Positions 27,039 to 40,650 of a stretch of 64,000 bases of DNA are shown here, in pieces. The notes beneath the pieces are model-generated. The model had not been told where the DNA came from. It saw only the letters and a program-made list of their open reading frames with translations, and did no database searches. The DNA is from Paralichthys olivaceus. Its lineage: Eukaryota; Chordata; Actinopteri; Pleuronectiformes; Paralichthyidae. How positions within the stretch are numbered: position 1 is the first letter of the stretch; each line of letters starts with the position of its first letter. The stretch lies in the NCBI RefSeq assembly GCF_024713975.1, contig NC_091100.1, positions 23,883,501 through 23,947,500 of the forward strand, given 5' to 3'. The position numbers were made by a program, and so were the translations under genes.

Positions 27039-28404
27039 AGTTATATGGTAAATATTTGATAGATAATTTTGTTATGTTGCTAAAATTTGCCACTATTCGA
27101 AAGCTATTTTTCATTATAAAATCACTTTCACTTTTGACTAACACTGAATATATTTTTTCGAGTCGGTATTACATGTACAGTCATTTTATTACACTGTTGA
27201 CCCATTTTATAATGCTCATTACATCATACAAATCATTTTCCTTACACCACCCTGACATACATACAGCGGTACACTGTCAGCAGTGTGAACAGTGTGAGCT
27301 ATTGCAAGCATGCAGCTGAGATCTGAAGTAGTAGGACGTAGTAGCAATACTACTTCTACTACTCAACTAGTAGTTTAAACTAGAGTGCACAGTTCTTTGT
27401 GCACTCTTTGTTTTTGATAGCAAAATAAATTGTCTTTATTCAATAGTGTAACATTACAAAGATAAATTGTGGGGAGGGTGTGGAATTTTTCCTCTTTATC
27501 ATTATCAACGGGTCCAATGAACATATTAGAAGACAGGTCCATGCTTTTCAAACAAGAAGAAATACAGTGTTCACCCCCTCCCCTGTTAAATAACTGTCAT
27601 ACAATCCCTAAATGCTTGCACTGCAGACACTTCCAGCCCTAAGATGAACATCAGCACTGAGAGATACCCACAACGTGTTCATTTTGAAGGTCTTTGTCAT
27701 GGCAGTCTATTCTGTATGTGAAGAAAAACAATATCAAACAAAAAATGTATGCTTTATGCTCTCTGTGATCCTAACAGCAGTCACACTCTCAACACTCGCA
27801 GAGTGTCTCAGAGATTCCCTGTCTTTAACCAGAGGAGGGCAGTATTTGTACATAGTTAACACTGCAGTGTCTATTCAAAGCTCCACTCGGGGTTGTGTAA
27901 CACATGCTATCTGTTACACCTTAGATCTAGAGTTTTTATTCTAAGTATCATGTTTGGCACCAAAGATATTGGAAACAAGAACTGGACCATTGTGCGTTGC
28001 ATTTGGGTGCCTCGGAATATGTGGAGAATATTTAAAGGTATTATCTATGCAGTTCTATGCTTAAGTTTGCTTTGCTTCATGAAGCACACTCTTCGTTTTG
28101 AGAGCTCTGTAACTTCAAAAAAAAAGCATTAGGCCTTTATCTTACGATATATTATTTAAAATAAAAAAAGAAATATGTGCAGACTGTTGTGTTTTCTGTC
28201 CAATGTTTTCCATCACAAGCTTAAATGGACTCACTGGAAGACACAAAGACTAACCACATATATTGTTTTACAGTGATTATGTGAGGCCCTGTTCAGACTC
28301 TGTACAGACGCTTTGATGTTGAGGTAATGGAAAAAGATAGTTCGCTCACAAATAAACACGTGTAGGCCCACCCACACACAACCTCAGGAGTTCAATGTGT
28401 AGCT

Positions 28405-28410
28405 TTTAAT
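28405..28410 (-). terminator. candidate poly(A) signal of tns4
   Basis: ATTAAA on the minus strand about 680 nt past the tns4 stop codon. I saw no AATAAA on that strand between it and the stop. Confidence 0.4.
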
Positions 28411-29090
28411 TGAAACAATTTGAACAAAAGTTCCATTAATATACAGAGAAATTGTTTACAGTGCAGTATAATAAATACATTCTGACCTATACAACTAGAG
28501 TATATGCAAAAACTCTGCTTTGAAATAAAAGGACGAAACAATATTTCAAGTGCTTTTCGTTACAGAACATTCAAATTCCCTCATTGATTTACATTTCATA
28601 ACATCACCTGAAGTAGATTTACACTTCAATTTACACTGAAATCATTCAACATCGCAAACAAGACTAAATAAACTGCTGAACCATGTCTTAACCCATCTGT
28701 ATATGCAAGAAGCTGTTTTAAACATTTTACACAATAACATGTAATGATATTCTGGGCAGCTTCATATATTCAGCAAGAGATCAATAATGTTGTGTGGTAT
28801 TTTAAGTAGCAGTGTGCCATTTAATTACAATCATACTATACATTGTTGGCCCCCTGTCTCTTCTTCTTAGACCACTCTTCAGTCTTGTATATCTTCATAT
28901 ATGCTGCAGTTACACCTGCCTTTTCAATATGACTTTAATCATCTGACCATGTACAAAAAAATGCTAAGCGCTTGTCATTTACATTTTTCTGGTACTGAAG
29001 AGGTTACTTCAGAATTTACAGTTCATACAGACAGCATTAAATAAGGCCGCAAAGCTGCACGCTGTTTGAGTTGATTGAGTGCTTGTGTGC

Positions 29091-31403
29091 TTATAGCTTG
29101 GCTACGGCAGCCTGAATAACCTCGACGACTTTGTTGCAAGGCTGCAGGGGGTCATACTCTGCAAAGACGTGGCATACGTTCTCCATGCCTGCCTCGATGC
29201 CTTTGGCCACAAAGCCAAACATCCTGGCGGAACAAAGAAGCAACAGATCAGATTAGATTTGGATTCAAATTGAACAAAACAGACTTACAAATGTATTTAT
29301 TTTGCACAGCAGAAAGTGAGCCCCAGAACCTGTGAGGCTTCACTTTGAAACGACTTTACTGTCATTAAAAAAAACATCATTCTGATATAGAAAGTAATGA
29401 TAAACAGGAAATAACTTTACCTTGCACCAAACGTAGTACCTTTCATCCACCTGTGAGAGTGAAACAGTTCAAGTTTAAGATTACAATGGTGACATTTGTT
29501 TTTATATTTTCTGTTCACAAAGTCCATATAATGACCAATAGACACTTTACATATGGTGGTGAATTAATGTGACAAACACAGGAGCAGTATTGAGCTGATC
29601 TATGAGCTCTTTACTCTCATTAAATAGCATCAACATCACATAATGTTTCCAAACCACATCATGTTTGAAAGATGCGAAAAAAGAATCTCTTTTATTTCAC
29701 TACATGTTATATACTCACAATCTATTGTCTGGATCGTCACCACCGTAGCTAAGCAGGTGAGCAGGGTAATGGCGTCTGAAGAAAAGCCTGTAGAACAGAT
29801 GATTATGGAGTTAGAAATGCACAAAATGTTGAACACAAACCACATATCACTCCCATCATGATTTTGTTGTGTACTGGAAGGAAGATCTCTGCACAAAGTG
29901 CACAGGATGTGTGTTCTCTTACTTCCTGTTAATATCTGTCAGTGTAACACCCTTCAACGACACCTTCAGGTTGACCACAGTTGGTGTAAAGGATCCTGAG
30001 ACCTTCTCAAATGTTGCAGACACTGCTCTCTGAACAGCACAAGGGCCCGTCAGCATCTCCGTGGGAACAGCATTCAGGTAGATGAAGTTGCAAGCTATGG
30101 AATGGATGAACTCTGTGTTATTATATAAGAATTAAACGTGTAGGGTAGCAACATAAGTTTAAATGAGTGACGTACCCTCCAGCCCCTTCCTGGTCGATTA
30201 AGCCGTATCTATTTTATACTCACAGGAAACCATATAATCTGCACTTCATAAGAAAGAGGAACTGTTTGTGTGTGCGTGTTTTTATGGGGAATAAAGGGAA
30301 TTTACATTAACATAGCGTTTTGCTCATTGTGGGAACTGTTGGGTTCCTTCACAATCTCTAAGGTCTGACCTTGCTATGTAACGAGTCTTGAGCTGTACAA
30401 ATAAAACCTAATTGAATTGAAATAGATATACATGAAATATGTATGGAAATAAATGGAAACTATGATACAAACCACAATACACCTATGATACAATCTTGTA
30501 GTGCAATACAGGACGACCCAACCGCGATAATACTACTCTGTTTCAAGTTCACCACATTTCAGAAATAAGTATTGTACTTTTTCTCCACTACATATATTAG
30601 ATAGCTGCTCAGCAGATTAAGGTTCTCATATCAAGCTGAAACAATTATCTTGAATGTTCAAATCAGACCTTTTACCCCTCATTGCTACTGAACTCTGGTT
30701 ATAACTTATATAACTCATATGTCTGTTCCATTTGACATGTGGACAACACTTCCTGCACTGACACACCATAATATGATGCAGCGTCCTTCAATCAAGCTCA
30801 TTTACTACACTTGAATCTGCTTTTCCCGCCATGATCATTCGAAATAGCTGCTGTACTGAGCGTCAGAAGACAGGAAATCTTTCCTCCATCTGTTCGCTCA
30901 TTAAAAACAAGATGGCGATAACGTTATTTAAATGTTTGTTATGTTAACATTATTTCAGAGGGAGGCCTGCTGACACCAAACCGGCATAGTTCACCTCAAT
31001 CAGCAAGCTAGCTGTAAGCATCTCCAACATGGCTGCAACATGTTATAGCCACAGAAGAAGAAACGGTAAGACGGCACATTAAAAACACGTTGATGTAGTT
31101 TCAGAAAACGTCTGTAGCTGAAATGTGCCATTTATAAACAGCTGTTGGGCTTCCTCATTTGTCTGTTGTTCCTTGTTCTCCAGTGAAGTTTCACTCAGTA
31201 AGAATTGTTTGAAAAAAGCTTGTAAACTAAATCTCTATGATAAAACCTTCTGTTATATGCTAGTGGAAATAAACAGGGGTGAGTTGTATCTTATGTAGTC
31301 TCACCTGCTTTATTCTTGTTCTCTGAGGCTGGTTTGTCCTTTGTCTTTTCCTCTGCTGTGTCCAGATCTGTGTATGCAAATAATGCATTAATAAATTAAC
31401 ACA

Positions 31404-31441
<38 letters not shown>

Positions 31442-31636
31442 GTCTTGACTCGAAGACATTAATTTCTTGGAGACTTACTTGAAACTTACCTACATCCACC
31501 TACCTACCACTTCCCTAACCCTCACTCTAACCATAACTTAAATCTAACCCTAACCTTAAACCCTAGCCTTAAAGTTTAATGATTTATATTATGGAGTAAA
31601 CAGACTTTGATCCCCACAAAATAAGTTAAACGTAGA

Positions 31637-31701
<65 letters not shown>

Positions 31702-34700
31702 GAGACATAATAGGCTGATTTACTCACCTTGGGAGTGGAGCAGTAATTTGCAGGGTAAGGCGTAAGCGGAGATAGTGTGCTGGTAGACCAGGGCTGAGAG
31801 ACTACCTTTAAAAGTAATAGAAAACCACAGCTTTGTCTGAGCATGATGGAGAAATTCATTGTGTCAATATGGAAAACAAAAAGTCAAATATTGGTGTTTT
31901 GTGTAGGTTATTTTCTAGGATGTGTATGGTAGCTTAGCTTTTTAACATTGAGTCTGGATATATTTGTTGTGATGAGAAGACATTGAGATGGAAGCGGTTA
32001 TTTCATTTATAGTATTATGAGTAAATCAGGTGACTGTAATGGAAAAACATTTGCAATGTGAAACTGACTACAGCTCACTACAGCAAAGGTGAAGAAATGT
32101 GATGACTTCATTTTCTCTTCATCACAGCCATGAGGCAGGGACAGCAGTGCACGAGTCTCAATCCTTACACTCATAGACTCTGATAAGAGGGAAGACAACG
32201 ATAATCCTTGATAATGGCTCTGTGGGTGTGAGAACACGCCCTGTGAACTCATACTTTTGAATAAATAACAAGAACCCTGCGCTGCTGCCCACCCACATCC
32301 CATGAGGCCAGACATGGCTGACTCAGGTCTGGTGTGGCAGACGTCACCAGAGCAGGATGCGCAGTCATATTGTGTCGGCGAGTGGATTGTAAGAAAAAAT
32401 TATAACTTCTAGATGTGTAACTGTAGGTGTTGCAGGCTTTTACAGCACTTACCAAAATATGGTTCCTGAGAAGATCCTTTGACACGTACGCCCTTAGTGG
32501 ATGATTCAATGAGGAAATGTCTGACAGCGTCTGAACTGCTCTCTCCTGTTTAAAAAAAAGGACAAATGTCAGGACATTTTACACTGAACTTTAAGTGTCA
32601 TTATGAAGAAGTACTGGAAGTGATTATTATACCTCGTATTGATGAATTATTTTAATTGATGCATTTAACATTTTCTTTTTTAGTCTCCTCCACCACATAC
32701 AGCCCTAAGCAACAAAAAGCAAGATGATCCCACAGCAAACCCACACATTTGAAATGATAGAATAGCCTGTTTCCCATTATGCAACTAGGGTACTTTACCC
32801 TAGCCACCACATATTTTCTATGCAATGCATTCATTCAATTCAACTGTACTTCTTTGAGATCTCTCATTTCCATCACATCTTATAAATCATTCATAATTTT
32901 GTGTAACAAAATTCTTGTTTCACTATAAACTGTTCCTGAAAACCCCAGGAAGAGAAAATATTATAGTGACATCCCTGGACCAAGGATAATTGTGTTTTGA
33001 TTATCCTTGGAGATATAATTTAGCAGAGGAGATTGAAACCGACAGCACACTGTAAGCCTGCTTACAGTGAAATGGCCTTGGTGCCAACACACTGCTCTCA
33101 TGTCTTTTATATCCTCATTCCAAAAACAGTTGAAAAAATAAATCTGTAAATGAAGTAAGCCTCAAAATTGTTTTGTGAGTGAGGTCCATTTTTTTCTGCT
33201 CAGATTGCTTACAGTTCCATAAACAGCTGGTTTTCCTTTGTGTTTACACAGGACATACTGTGGGTGGAAAAAATAACAGCACTGTCTCCTGCCTCGCCAC
33301 AGATAGCTGGATGTCGTCAGACATGACCATACACATCAGCAGAGTTGAGTAAGTGATTCCCTGTGCCTCTCAGGACTCCGCTATAGACAAATGAGCTCAA
33401 TGGGCTCTCTGCTACACCGTGTTCACATTGTTTGTCTGTGGAGGTGGAAGCTGCGGCATTCAAGGCCCCGTATGTCCTGTATCTGACCAAACACTGCTGT
33501 TTCCTTTAATGGCATGTGATTCAGAAGGGCTCATTAGGGTCAGGCCACTGCACTGCAATGATCATTAATGAAAAAATGTACCTGGGTAGGCGGAAGCAGT
33601 GAAGTTGGTGGGACTTAGGTTCACCTTCATGGCCAGACCGAAACTGCCTCTGAAAGAGGTACTGTCTCTCACCACAAATGTTCCAGCTTCCTTGTCTTTT
33701 ACCAGAGCTTCAGCTAGAATGAAGTAAACATCACAGAAAATGCTTAGAGGTATCACAGAGATGAAAAAAGAACTGGTTATTATTAGATGAATTACCTTGA
33801 GAGCTCGACTAAAGCCACATTGTCTTCATATATGTTTGAAGTGTTTTTAGTCATTCTCACCTTCTGCTCTGCTGCTATGTGGACGGAACCAAAACTTTGA
33901 AGTGTCCATGACAAATTTCATCGAGGGCTGACTGCCACTAAAACGGGCCCGGACACCTAAACAATCATAAAGATAGTTATGTCAAACAGAGTTGTAGAAT
34001 GTGGTAGCTGTTTTAAATTCGACTACTGTGACACCTGCGACTCACTGTGAGAAGAAAATGGCTTCGAGGGGGACACAGTGTCTGTCTGTATCATGTCCAT
34101 TCCTGGTCCAGGCAAATGGATGTGCAGATTTGGTTCTGGTGCACCATTCACCAACAGTATAGGAATGTCGGTCAAAGACCCAGAGAGTGAAGCTGGACTG
34201 CTCTGTGCTCCTTTGCTGTGGAGCTCCTGCAGGTGTCCCTGTTTGGTCAGTGAGGGCCTGTCTGGGCTGGTATAAAACAGCCTCAGTGTGGACACATCAC
34301 TGAAGGAGCCGGGCGTACCGGTGAGGTTGGACTCTGGAGAGTCCGCATCTTCACTGGCCAACGACAGGGAGCTATGCAGGATGGAAGAAGAAGTTGATCA
34401 TTTTCATAGATCCGTACCCTGTTCTTATATGTGTTTCAGTTTGTATCAGTGAGCTTTAACTGTTACATTAGCATGAACCAAGACAAATGGAAAAGATAAC
34501 AACACAGTGTTTAAGGTACATGGCTAAATTCTCTAATATGTGATTGTTGCCATCAAATATCTGGTTTTGCAGCATCCATCTAATAATTCCAGAAATCTTT
34601 ATCTGTCTGTGTGTGGCTAGTTATATTCAGAACCGGTTATTTTATCGGCTTCCCACTGCATGCCCAAGGCAGAGCAGTGTCGAATTTGATGTGATTTGGA

Positions 34701-37013
34701 TGCACAGAGTAAACAGGTGACCACAGCTCTGGAGCAGCAGCGGCTGGGGAAACTTAAGTGCCATCATGACAATAGCCACAACTGATTCTCCAGTTCAGGG
34801 TTCTGTGTACTGAGTTGAGCTTCTCTGAACTTTGAATAAACAGGTGAACAGCTCTTTGTGCAGCAGCGGTTCTGCAGAAAGTCTTTACTTACTGCAGCTC
34901 AACAGGTCCCTTTTACAGTTTCAGTAAGGAAACCTGCAACCAGCATCACCACAGACCAAATGTTTAGAATGTGCACTGCACTAATATTAACAATACATTG
35001 AGCTTTTCAGTGAGTTTTACCTGCCAAGGATGTAGCTGGTGTCTGAGCATGTTGACATGGAGAGGAGCGAGCTGGCACTGTTTCTGTTGGGGTGTGACAA
35101 GAGGGATCCTTGTGAAAACGACATGTCCTGCCTTGTTGAGGGAATTCTTCGGGGTGCACTTCCACATGGCAGCGGAGGCAGTGAGCACGTTGGGGAGCTG
35201 GAGAATACCGGCATGCCATTGGTCCTGCAGCTGAGACTGCTGTGTGAAGGGATGGGTATACTGGGTGACACAGACTGGCCCGTGGTATGCGAGTCGCTGG
35301 ACGAACATCCTCTTGGGACCAACACGCAGTTGTAGATATCTTGATCTGAGCACAAGAATGGAGAAGAAAGTGTTTGCAAGAACAAAAAAAAACAGTCTAC
35401 TGAAGGGAATTTTCTGAAGGATATGAAAAAACTGCATGGTGCCTGATTTCTTTCACTTCATGTGTTAGTTTTCCTTCAGCAGAAGGGACTTGTCATCCTG
35501 AAACTCACATATCTTTCATGCATGTACCTGTTGAAGTATTTCAATCCAAATAAATGCATTAAATTGTGTTTGCACAGTTTCTGTCTCAACTTGTTCTTGT
35601 ACATCTGATGATCTGTCTGACTGAGTCTATGACCTCAGGAACATACTGTAGCCTGTGGGCAAGCCAGACTCATGGCCCCTGCAACCAGAGTTACATAATT
35701 ATGACGAAAGCTCTAACAGAATCATACATACATTTTTCCGACTCAAAGTTGATGAGTATTGTTACTGTTTTGCAACAGAAGTACTTATCAACACCTCACC
35801 TGATTTGTGTCTTTTACTGGTGAAATAAACCAATGAATGGTCTGGTTTCTCAACACTGTTATTTCATGTACTTCAAACTCACATTCACTACATCTCTCAA
35901 GAAGAGACGAGAACCAGGAGATCCATGTATATGCTTTGACTCTGGTGTTCACATAATGAGCAGCACAGTTCTGAGTGAAGATACTGCTGTTCCACCCTCG
36001 TGTGTCTTGTTGGCGAGCTTCTCTGTCTGTTGCATGTGAAGGGTGTGGCACTTCTCTGGGCAGTAATCCCAGAACAGACGAAGTGGTGCAATTACCCCAT
36101 TATAAAAAGAAATTTATCTCAAATCTCAAAAAGGGCGGGTAAATTTCCAAAGCCCCAGGCTATGTGTTCTGTCGGCTTTGTGGTTTCAAAGCGCTCTGTG
36201 TCACGCCGCCAGAGGTGCAGTTTGAATAGTGTAGCTACACAAAACACTCTTTACCTGCAGGTGGGCTGATGCATGACGGACTTTTGTTGACCTGAATGGG
36301 TTCAAATGTCGGATCCAAATCCAGCATGATCTGGTTGAGATTATCCAGTGAGATGTCGAGGTCAGAGTCACCATGGTTACCACTGGGCCTCGTGGGACTG
36401 GGATGTTGATTGGCTGTCTCCTGAGCAGTGTCCATGCGAATAGTTTGACCCACTCTCAGAACATGGTTGGGAATCATCTGGGACATGCCTTTAGCTGTAG
36501 GCATCATGTTAGGAGAGCTCACAATCTTCTGTGACAACCAAAGACACAAATACAATGGAGAGAGATCAGTTACACTGTCTTCACTGGAGTTACAGCCTCG
36601 CTTTTGTCCTCTTTGCAAAACAGACTTATCATAAATCCTTTTTCCCAGATACTCATATTCTTAGATAATGAAGTAATGTACTAAACATAAACACATCCTC
36701 AACTCTTTCAATATTTGGTGATTAAAGCGACTTGGCAACATTTGATCAGATGTTCTTTGCTAGAAGATGTTATGCATTTTAATGCAATTCTACAAACATT
36801 AGGTTAAACTTTGTCTGCAACCTTGATTCCAGTATACTGACAGTCACTGGAGCCTTCCCACATGTTTCTCAACCTATGCATAAAACCACTCAATAAGAAA
36901 TGACACAGGCTGAGTAAACAGCTTACTTCAATGCTGATATCAGCATGAATATTTGTCCAGGAAGGGTGTGTAATATGAGGGATGATCTGTTCACGCTGTG
37001 CCTCCCTCTCCAT
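29091..37013 (-). CDS. tns4: tensin-4 (C-terminal tensin-like): SH2 and PTB domains
   Basis: Focal-adhesion adaptor that binds phosphotyrosine ligands through SH2 and beta-integrin tails through PTB, and lacks the actin-binding half of other tensins. Coding exons in order: 36927-37013, 36255-36528, 35021-35345, 34046-34371, 33861-33956, 33582-33713, 32453-32545, 31728-31805, 31305-31367, 29923-30094, 29719-29787, 29421-29450, 29091-29223; joined 625 codons, phases consistent at every join. The disordered N-terminal half holds ISLDNLNQIMLDLDPTF and TDIPILLVNG, both near-matches to human TNS4. SH2 (about residues 350-468) opens with MKFVMDTSKFWFRP and has the FVVRDS phosphate-binding Arg; PTB (about 490-625) has LFFRRHYP and ENVCHVFAEYDP. 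Human is 715 residues, so the linker is shorter here. The first exon is the weakest part: the human start aligns to an internal Met (ATG at 36486). Confidence 0.93.
31398..31698. repeat. repeat bounded by two CA microsatellites, with telomere-like CCCTAA motifs
   Basis: CA tracts at 31400-31440 and 31640-31698 flank about 200 bp containing ACCTACCTACCACTTCC, degenerate CTAACCCTAACC units (31528-31568) and TTTGATCCCCACAAAATAAG. It sits in the tns4 intron between the exons at 31305 and 31728. The motif set looks like a fish interspersed repeat that carries its own CA ends. Confidence 0.6.
34575..34870 (+). repeat. unclassified interspersed repeat, copy 1 of 3
   Basis: TCTGTCTGTGTGTGG, CCCAAGGCAGAGCAGTGTCGAATTTGATGTGATTTGGA and TTTGAATAAACAGGTGAAC blocks, in the order also seen at 39766-40020 and 62615-62970. 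Lies in a tns4 intron. Confidence 0.6.
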
Positions 37014-38175
37014 GTTTCAGACAAGGAGTGGTGCTCAGTGAGTCACCCAGGTGACTGATGGTTACTATAACTACACCTGAGTGTTTTTCTACAACAGCCA
37101 GAACTCTAATGGTGAACATATTTTTGGAAAGTAGCTAAATGGCAATTTTCAGGGAATTTCAAAATGATTTTTCATCACATGAGCTGTAATATAACTTTTG
37201 AATTGTTCAGCACATCTAGTAATGAGGTATTGAGAGCATACAGATGGAGCTTCGTCATTTGTTTCAACATAGCTCTTTAAATCCAGTGCTATAACCTGCT
37301 GCAATAATAATAAAAGAATAAAAAACTATATTTATAATGAATTTGAGGCAATGCAAAAAAATAGTTCAAAGAATGCATACCTTATAATGCAACTGATATT
37401 CTGATCAATGAAGTGTTACACACAATGCACAAATACAACATAAACATGGCACAAACCATAAACACAAACACATAATTCCAAATATATTATTAAAACCCAT
37501 AAAACTACATATACCTGTAGAGGTCCATAGTATGGTGGCCATTAAATTAATACATAGCTTTGTCAACTGATCTCAATATGAAATAAAAGGCTGCCATACC
37601 TCAGGCGACTCTCCCCATGGATCTTTTCATATGTTCTACATTGTTTATTTCATTAACATGTCTTAGTAAAGATAAAGTTAGATCCGCTTACCTTGTTTTC
37701 CTCTGGTCAGGATTCCACTGCTGGAATGTTGTCTCTACTCTCAGACTGTTCCCTGTTTTGGTTTGACACTTCATGTTCCTTACATGCTATTATTAATGAA
37801 GTCCCAACCCTTTTTCCACTGAGCCTATCAGCTACAAGGATCACTAATCTCTGCAGCTCCAACTGATGATGTCATCTTAGTTGTGTAACATTCATGACTA
37901 GAGGGCAGAGTTTTTGGCTTTAGATCAGAGACTCCCAGTAGCGTTTTATCTGATGTGTCTGATTTTGCTGGTATGGTTGATGAGTTTATTAATGCTGTTG
38001 AATTAGTTTAACTCCACTTCATATCTGTGGCCACATGTTCTCTGAGATCTAATGGGTTTTTTATCTCTTTTCAACTACTTCTGGTCTCTTGCCTGTGATA
38101 TTGCAGGTCATTTTGTAATGGTGCATGTCCATCCACTCTGGGTGTTTCTGCTCACCTGAAGCTTATAGAAAAACA

Positions 38176-38478
38176 GAGGAGGCGGTAGCGCAGTCCATAG
38201 CGACTTGGCTTGGAGGGCTTGGAGGGTTGGAGGGAACCGGAGGGTGGCCGGTTCAAGTCGGTTGCTTAAGGTGCCCTTAAGCAAGGCACCGAACCCCCTG
38301 CTTTGCCAGGCGCCTTCATGGCTGTGTGGTCACTGTGTTCCATGTGTGGTCACTGTGTTCCATGTGTGGTCACTGTTCCATGCATGGTCACTGTGTTCCG
38401 TGTGTGCTCCGTTCACACAGATGGGTTAAAAACATGTTTGCATGCTGTGTGTGGGACCATAAAGATAATCTTAATCTA
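38176..38478 (+). mobile_element. tRNA-derived SINE
   Basis: The head keeps RNA polymerase III promoter boxes: A-box-like TAGCGCAGTCC at 38186-38196 and B-box GGTTCAAGTCG at 38250-38260. The body carries CCTTAAGCAAGGCACCGAACCC, a tandem run of about four GTGGTCACTGTGTTCCATGT units (38326-38400) and the tail ACCATAAAGATAATCTTAATCT. It is not a functional tRNA because the cloverleaf is not closed. Confidence 0.8.
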
Positions 38479-39765
38479 AAATCCAGTAATTTCCTCAGAC
38501 AAACAATGAGATCTGGTGTGTAAAAGGAGTTAAGGATTAAGCTATTCATATGCCATCATCAGATAAATTTCCAAGATACACTTCACCATAAACCTGTTTT
38601 TCCATTTAAATTAGTCACTGTTTTTATAATGAGACCAGCCTATTTCCACACTCATTGTCGAGGACTGGGGAACTTGTTGTACCACTTAGCTCCTTAGCAG
38701 GTTCTGTGCACAATTCTGCCCATTGCAGCTGATAAACACTGACAGGCTCTTCAATTCAATGTTGAATTGACCTTTAGTGTCAAACCGTCTCAGAAAAGGT
38801 TGACTGTTGGGAGCTTGATGAGTGGAAACAGAAGATCTCTGGCAAATGTGTTTTCTGTCTGTCAGCAGTATATACAACTGTCTCAAAAGACATCCTGATT
38901 TGGTTATGGTGAGGGATTCCTCAGCTTTTTCTCTAAATTTGCTGTGAAGAATTAGATTCTCTTTTAGGGTAACCCTGGAGTCGTAACCTTTTAATGATGA
39001 TGTCATCGAGGGTCAACTCTTATAACATCATATCTTTCCCCTCGGCATAATATGTGTTGGTTATATTACTTGCAGCTGTGTTCCTCATAATTGTCATGTT
39101 AATGATACTCTGAATATGTTTACATTATGCATATACATTAGTTTATTGCTGGAATCCATCTCAGAATCAGTAACTTTCTTCAGTTAAATCTCAACACGAC
39201 TTGCAAAGACTAAAAGATGTATCAGTAGCTGTCCTGACAAACAAAGAGATATTTCATACATGGCTGAACTTTTACAAATTTATTTAGTCCGTTACTTTCT
39301 GTGAAGCTTTGTTTGAAAATCATATCCTTCTTTCAGCTGAGCAAAATTCTCACCTTGTGTCCTTTTGTCTCTATAATGAGCTATATTCTAATCTAAATTA
39401 AATTAAATTCTTGAAGGTACTTGTTTCCTTCTGCTGCAAGATTACAGACTAATTTCTTTCAGTGTCTTCCAGTCGCATTTAAGATGAATCTAAAGTTCTT
39501 CTCATGACATAAGAGAGAAGAATTATAAATAAGCCTTATAACACATTGAGACCTTTTTTACTGTGCTGATGTTATTTTATTTTTCAAATGTAGCTGATTC
39601 CTTTGAGTGTTTTTGTACTCTTAAATATATGCTTGCTTGACTATACTTACCCAGAAGAGAAAGCTTAAACTACACAGGAAACGGCTGTTAGCAGTTCTTA
39701 TGAGCAAAAGGTGTTCAAAGTTCAAAGTGGTGACTTAGTCAAACTCTTGAACCTTGATCTTTTTC

Positions 39766-40020
39766 TATTATTAATCTACCTACTGATCCAACAATCATCT
39801 GTCTGTGTTCCAAGGAAGCGCAGTGTCAAATTTGGTGCAATTTGGACACGTGACGTGTTCAATATTAATAAGAATTGAATAAAGAGACACACAGGGCTGC
39901 GGCCATGAGGGGGTTAACAGGTGGTTTGTGAACCAAGTTTAGCATGTTTTCTTCCATGTCCCAGGATAAACTACAGCAGTGACCAACAACTGGCAGCCAA
40001 TGGGTCAAAACTGGCCTGAC
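39766..40020 (+). repeat. unclassified interspersed repeat, copy 2 of 3
   Basis: CTACCTACTGATCCAACAATCATCTGTCTG, AAGGAAGCGCAGTGTCAAATTTGGTGCAATTTGGA and AGCAGTGACCAACAACTGGC-like blocks shared with 62615-62970; the central block is shared with all copies. Confidence 0.65.
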
Positions 40021-40650
40021 ATGCAATGTGTGAAAAAATAACTTGTATATTTCACATATGTGAAAAGTGATAAAAAAAAAAAAAACAACTCAGTTTTGTT
40101 TTATGAAAAACATTGACTATCGTTGCAAAAAACTGATTCTGGTTGTTCATGAAAGGACGTTACAACAGGATACGTCAGGCAAAGCAAACAGCCCATTCCA
40201 AACAGAGCGGGCAGTGCGTGGGTTCTCTTAATGCTGCATTTTAATACAGTTATGATAAATGCATTTGAAATTTCAGTGAATTTAAACTTATTTAACTAAA
40301 ATGGTGCAAAAAATAATAAAAACAGTACACCAGTGTTTTTTTCTTCAGTGTGTTTAATGTTCAAATGGTGAAGTAATAACACTGTAAATGGTTTTTCATT
40401 AACACTGTGAATTCTCTGTAATACTGTACACTGTAGCCAAAGCAAAAGCTAAATATTGACTCTTCTAAACTAAAGACTGAACTCAAAATGGCAGCAACAG
40501 AAGCAGCAACAACTCACACAGTATGTCACTGAAATGACAACGTCTGCTATGTGCATGTCATATACAAGGTTGATGTGAGACTTATATTCAAATGTTCAAC
40601 AGTCCACGGTTTGAAGGTGGGAATAGGTTGTTGTTAAATCTGACACAGCT

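Larger units (their letters stand above)
26370..29090. other. convergent 3' ends of krt222 and tns4
   Basis: 3'UTR of krt222 (plus) and of tns4 (minus) with AT-rich spacer between them. No further gene seen; open frames here are short and lack domains. Candidate poly(A) signals are listed separately. Confidence 0.6.
37014..40650. other. tns4 upstream region and ccr7 3' side
   Basis: Contains the tns4 5'UTR. A strong minus-strand splice donor (CAAG|GTAAGC, exon edge at 37692) suggests an untranslated first exon at about 37692-37790. The rest is AT-rich spacer with the SINE at 38176-38478 and the repeat at 39766-40020. No other gene seen. Confidence 0.5.

Noticed and set aside
31528-31568. CCCTAA-like tracts suggesting an interstitial telomere
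   Set aside because: The units are degenerate, few, and part of an interspersed repeat with CA ends.
34964-35437. 157-codon minus-strand frame
   Set aside because: Out-of-frame shadow of the tns4 exon at 35021-35345, whose own frame joins its neighbours in phase.
38180-38265. possible tRNA gene
   Set aside because: A- and B-box are present but the acceptor and anticodon stems do not close; it is the head of a SINE.
38326-38400. short direct repeats resembling a CRISPR array
   Set aside because: Units are adjacent with no spacers, in a vertebrate SINE.
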